Positions 62,381-64,000 of a stretch of 64,000 nt of DNA are shown here, in pieces. The translations under genes and the position numbers were made by a program. The notes beneath the pieces were generated by a model. The model worked only from the letters and a program-made list of their open reading frames with translations, was not told the DNA's origin and made no database searches. Numbering within the stretch: the stretch's first letter is position 1; each line of letters begins with the position of its first letter. Source of the DNA: Mesorhizobium loti (GTDB lineage Bacteria; Pseudomonadota; Alphaproteobacteria; Rhizobiales; Rhizobiaceae); the NCBI RefSeq assembly GCF_003148495.1, contig NZ_QGGH01000009.1:62001-126000 (forward strand), written 5' to 3'.

Positions 62381-63649
62381 TTAGTGCAAGTCGGTGATGT
62401 GCCCTAGAACGGGCGGGTTCTGCGGCTGGAACATCTTGCCGCGCTCGGCGATGAAGATCATCAGCAGCGCTGCGACCGAGACGCTGCAGAAACCAGCGGC
62501 CAGCGGTGTTACCGTGCCGTTGAAAGCCTGACCGATCAGCGTGCCGAGAATGCCGCCGAGAAACGTCTGCATGAAACCCAGGATGGACGACGCCGTGCCG
62601 GCCAGTTGGCCGAGCGGCTCCATGGCCAACGCGTTGAAATTCGCGCCGAGCGCACCGAACGGAAGCATGGCGCTGGCAAAAAAGGCGATGAACAGCCACA
62701 GCGGCATCTTCATTTCCAGCGAAACGACCAGCCAGGCAAGGCTGATGACCAGGAACAGCAGCAGCGCGCTCTGCGACAGACGGCGCATGCCGATGCGGCC
62801 GACAAGGCGCGAGTTCAGAAAGTTGGAGAAAGCAAGCACGCCGGCAACCCCGGCGAAGATGACCGGGAACATCTCGCCGACGTTGAATATGTCGACATAG
62901 ATCTGCTGCGCCGAGGCGATGAAGCCGAACATGGCGCCGAAAACGAAGGTGCTGGCGAAGGCATAGCAGATGGCAATGCGGTTGGTGAGCACGATGCGAA
63001 AGCCACCGACAATCGAGTTCACGGTCAGCGGCCGGCGATGTTCGGGATGCAATGTTTCAGGCAGGCGCAGCAGCGACCAGGCCGAGACAATCAGCGCACC
63101 GACAGCCATGGTGACGAAGATCCAATGCCAGGTCGCAAACAGCATGATGAACTGGCCGATGCCGGGAGCAATGACTGGTATCGCCATGAACACCATGAAG
63201 ATCAGCGACATCACCTCGGCCATGCGCCGGCCGTCGAACGTATCACGCACAATCGAGACGGCAATGACGCGGGTCGCGGCCGCACCGAGGCCTTGCACGG
63301 CCCGGCACAGCAGAAGTGTTTCAAAGCTTGGTGCAACGGCGGCCGCCGCAGCCGCGGCGACATAGATCACCAGCCCGGCGACCAGTGGTGCGCGACGGCC
63401 GAAGCGATCCGAGATCGGCCCGAAGAACAGTTGGCCGCCGCCGAAGCCCAGAATGTAGGCCGTTATGACGTACTGCCGGTGGTTTTCATTTTCGACGCCG
63501 AGCGAGGCGCCGATCTGCTGCAGAGCCGGCAGCATGATGTCGATGGCCAGCGAATTCAGCGCCATCAGCGCCGCGCACAACGCGATGAACTCCCAGCGTG
63601 GAATAGGCAGTTTGCTTGCCGATTGCGGCGCTGATTTTTGCTGGTCCAC
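62381..63649 (-). CDS. Multidrug efflux MFS transporter (Bcr/CflA family)
   Basis: A 422-residue 12-helix proton antiporter. The N-terminal helix block NSLAIDIMLPALQQIG, the GPISDRFGRR motif between helices 2 and 3, and the RAVQGLGAAATRVIA motif C-type region define Bcr/CflA. Substrates are drugs or small metabolites. It runs leftward, downstream of the glutaredoxin gene. Confidence 0.9.
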   Translation of the reverse strand: MDQQKSAPQSASKLPIPRWEFIALCAALMALNSLAIDIMLPALQQIGASLGVENENHRQYVITAYILGFGGGQLFFGPISDRFGRRAPLVAGLVIYVAAAAAAAVAPSFETLLLCRAVQGLGAAATRVIAVSIVRDTFDGRRMAEVMSLIFMVFMAIPVIAPGIGQFIMLFATWHWIFVTMAVGALIVSAWSLLRLPETLHPEHRRPLTVNSIVGGFRIVLTNRIAICYAFASTFVFGAMFGFIASAQQIYVDIFNVGEMFPVIFAGVAGVLAFSNFLNSRLVGRIGMRRLSQSALLLFLVISLAWLVVSLEMKMPLWLFIAFFASAMLPFGALGANFNALAMEPLGQLAGTASSILGFMQTFLGGILGTLIGQAFNGTVTPLAAGFCSVSVAALLMIFIAERGKMFQPQNPPVLGHITDLH

Positions 63650-63668
63650 GGCAAGTCCGATCTTTCAA

Positions 63669-63698
63669 ACGAAAATGCGCCGGGCGGGCCGGCGCATT
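63669..63698 (-). terminator. Rho-independent terminator of the glutaredoxin gene
   Basis: The perfect arms AATGCGCCGG (63674-63683) and CCGGCGCATT (63689-63698) enclose GCGGG. On the leftward strand the stem is followed by TTTTCGTTT. Confidence 0.8.
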
Positions 63699-63821
63699 GG
63701 CTCGTCTTGGTCCTGGGTTCAGGACATAAAATTGCCGAGGTGGGGCTGCCCTGGCGTTTGGTGCACGTCACCCGAAACTGTACGGCTGTTTCAGGCAGAC
63801 GACATGCACGAAAAACAGAAA

Positions 63822-64000
63822 TCAGGCGGCGCCTTTGACGCTGACGCCCTTTTCGACCAGGAATGTCTGGAGTTCTCCCGCCTGGAACATCTCGCGGATG
63901 ATATCGCAGCCGCCGACGAATTCGCCCTTGACGTAGAGCTGCGGGATCGTCGGCCAGTTGGAATATTCCTTGATGCCCTGGCGCAGTTCGGCGGAGTCCA
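63822..64000 (-). CDS. grxD: Monothiol glutaredoxin, Grx4 family (partial, 5' end outside the window)
   Basis: The last 59 codons of a Grx4/GrxD protein: IKEYSNWPTIPQLYVKGEFV followed by GGCDIIREMFQAGELQTFL. The segment WPTIPQLY and GGCDI are the glutathione-binding parts; the CGFS active site lies beyond the window end. Grx4 proteins carry 2Fe-2S clusters. The gene ends at TGA 63822-63824 with a terminator downstream. Confidence 0.93.
   Translation of the reverse strand, partial: DSAELRQGIKEYSNWPTIPQLYVKGEFVGGCDIIREMFQAGELQTFLVEKGVSVKGAA

Overview
The window reads as chromosomal DNA of a high-GC alphaproteobacterium of the order Rhizobiales, most likely Mesorhizobium. This rests on the protein sequences of RecA, AlaS, TyrS, Icd and S4, a rhizobial-type suf operon with a candidate Irr box, PrsDE-type type I secretion genes and rhizobial-style intergenic repeats. 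The genus is inferred from recall of protein families, not from a search.

Layout. 0.2-2.7 kb: end of a sugar operon (CUT1-type ATPase, RbsD/FucU mutarotase, ribokinase). 2.8-7.6 kb: a serine-recombinase remnant, then a leftward operon for an RTX/GH16 secreted glycanase with its type I secretion ATPase and adaptor. 7.6-9.1 kb: decayed sequence with a small protein cut by an in-frame TGA, a repeat-like remnant, and a GreA/GreB-family gene that looks frameshifted. 9.1-16.1 kb: a compact secondary-metabolism locus. A methyltransferase and a FAD reductase run leftward; a type III polyketide synthase, a sulfotransferase, an MlaC-like lipid carrier and a LolD/FtsX-type ABC transporter run rightward. 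This is the best candidate here for an undescribed system: a methylated and possibly sulfated phenolic or pyrone lipid made and moved to the envelope. 16.3-17.4 kb: a truncated Gfo/Idh/MocA gene abutting tRNA-Asp, then tRNA-Val; this looks like the edge of accessory DNA.

17.4-25.4 kb: a catabolic unit with a ROK regulator, a CUT2 sugar ABC transporter and a short-chain dehydrogenase, divergent from a creatinase-like M24 protein and an M20D amidohydrolase. 25.4-36.3 kb: mostly core envelope and housekeeping genes (M23 peptidase, peroxiredoxin, AsmA/YhdP-like protein, tyrS, ArnT-like transferase, PAP2 phosphatase, PaiB-like protein, alpha/beta hydrolase). 36.4-44.4 kb: the suf Fe-S cluster operon behind a candidate Irr box, with an inverted foreign-looking membrane gene between sufT and sufA.

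44.5-64 kb: small accessory genes, pseudouridine catabolism (psuG, psuK), recA, alaS, a PhzF-like isomerase, a GST, icd, a TrmJ-like methyltransferase, murI, an RNB exonuclease, two small proteins, rpsD, ttcA, an inositol-phosphatase-like enzyme, a drug-efflux MFS protein and the 3' end of a monothiol glutaredoxin gene. Intergenic repeats include hairpin elements sharing an AAAAGTGG...CGGTTTT core (about 32.2 and 62.3 kb) and a MITE-like element at 45.9 kb. No CRISPR array, intact insertion sequence or prophage was seen.
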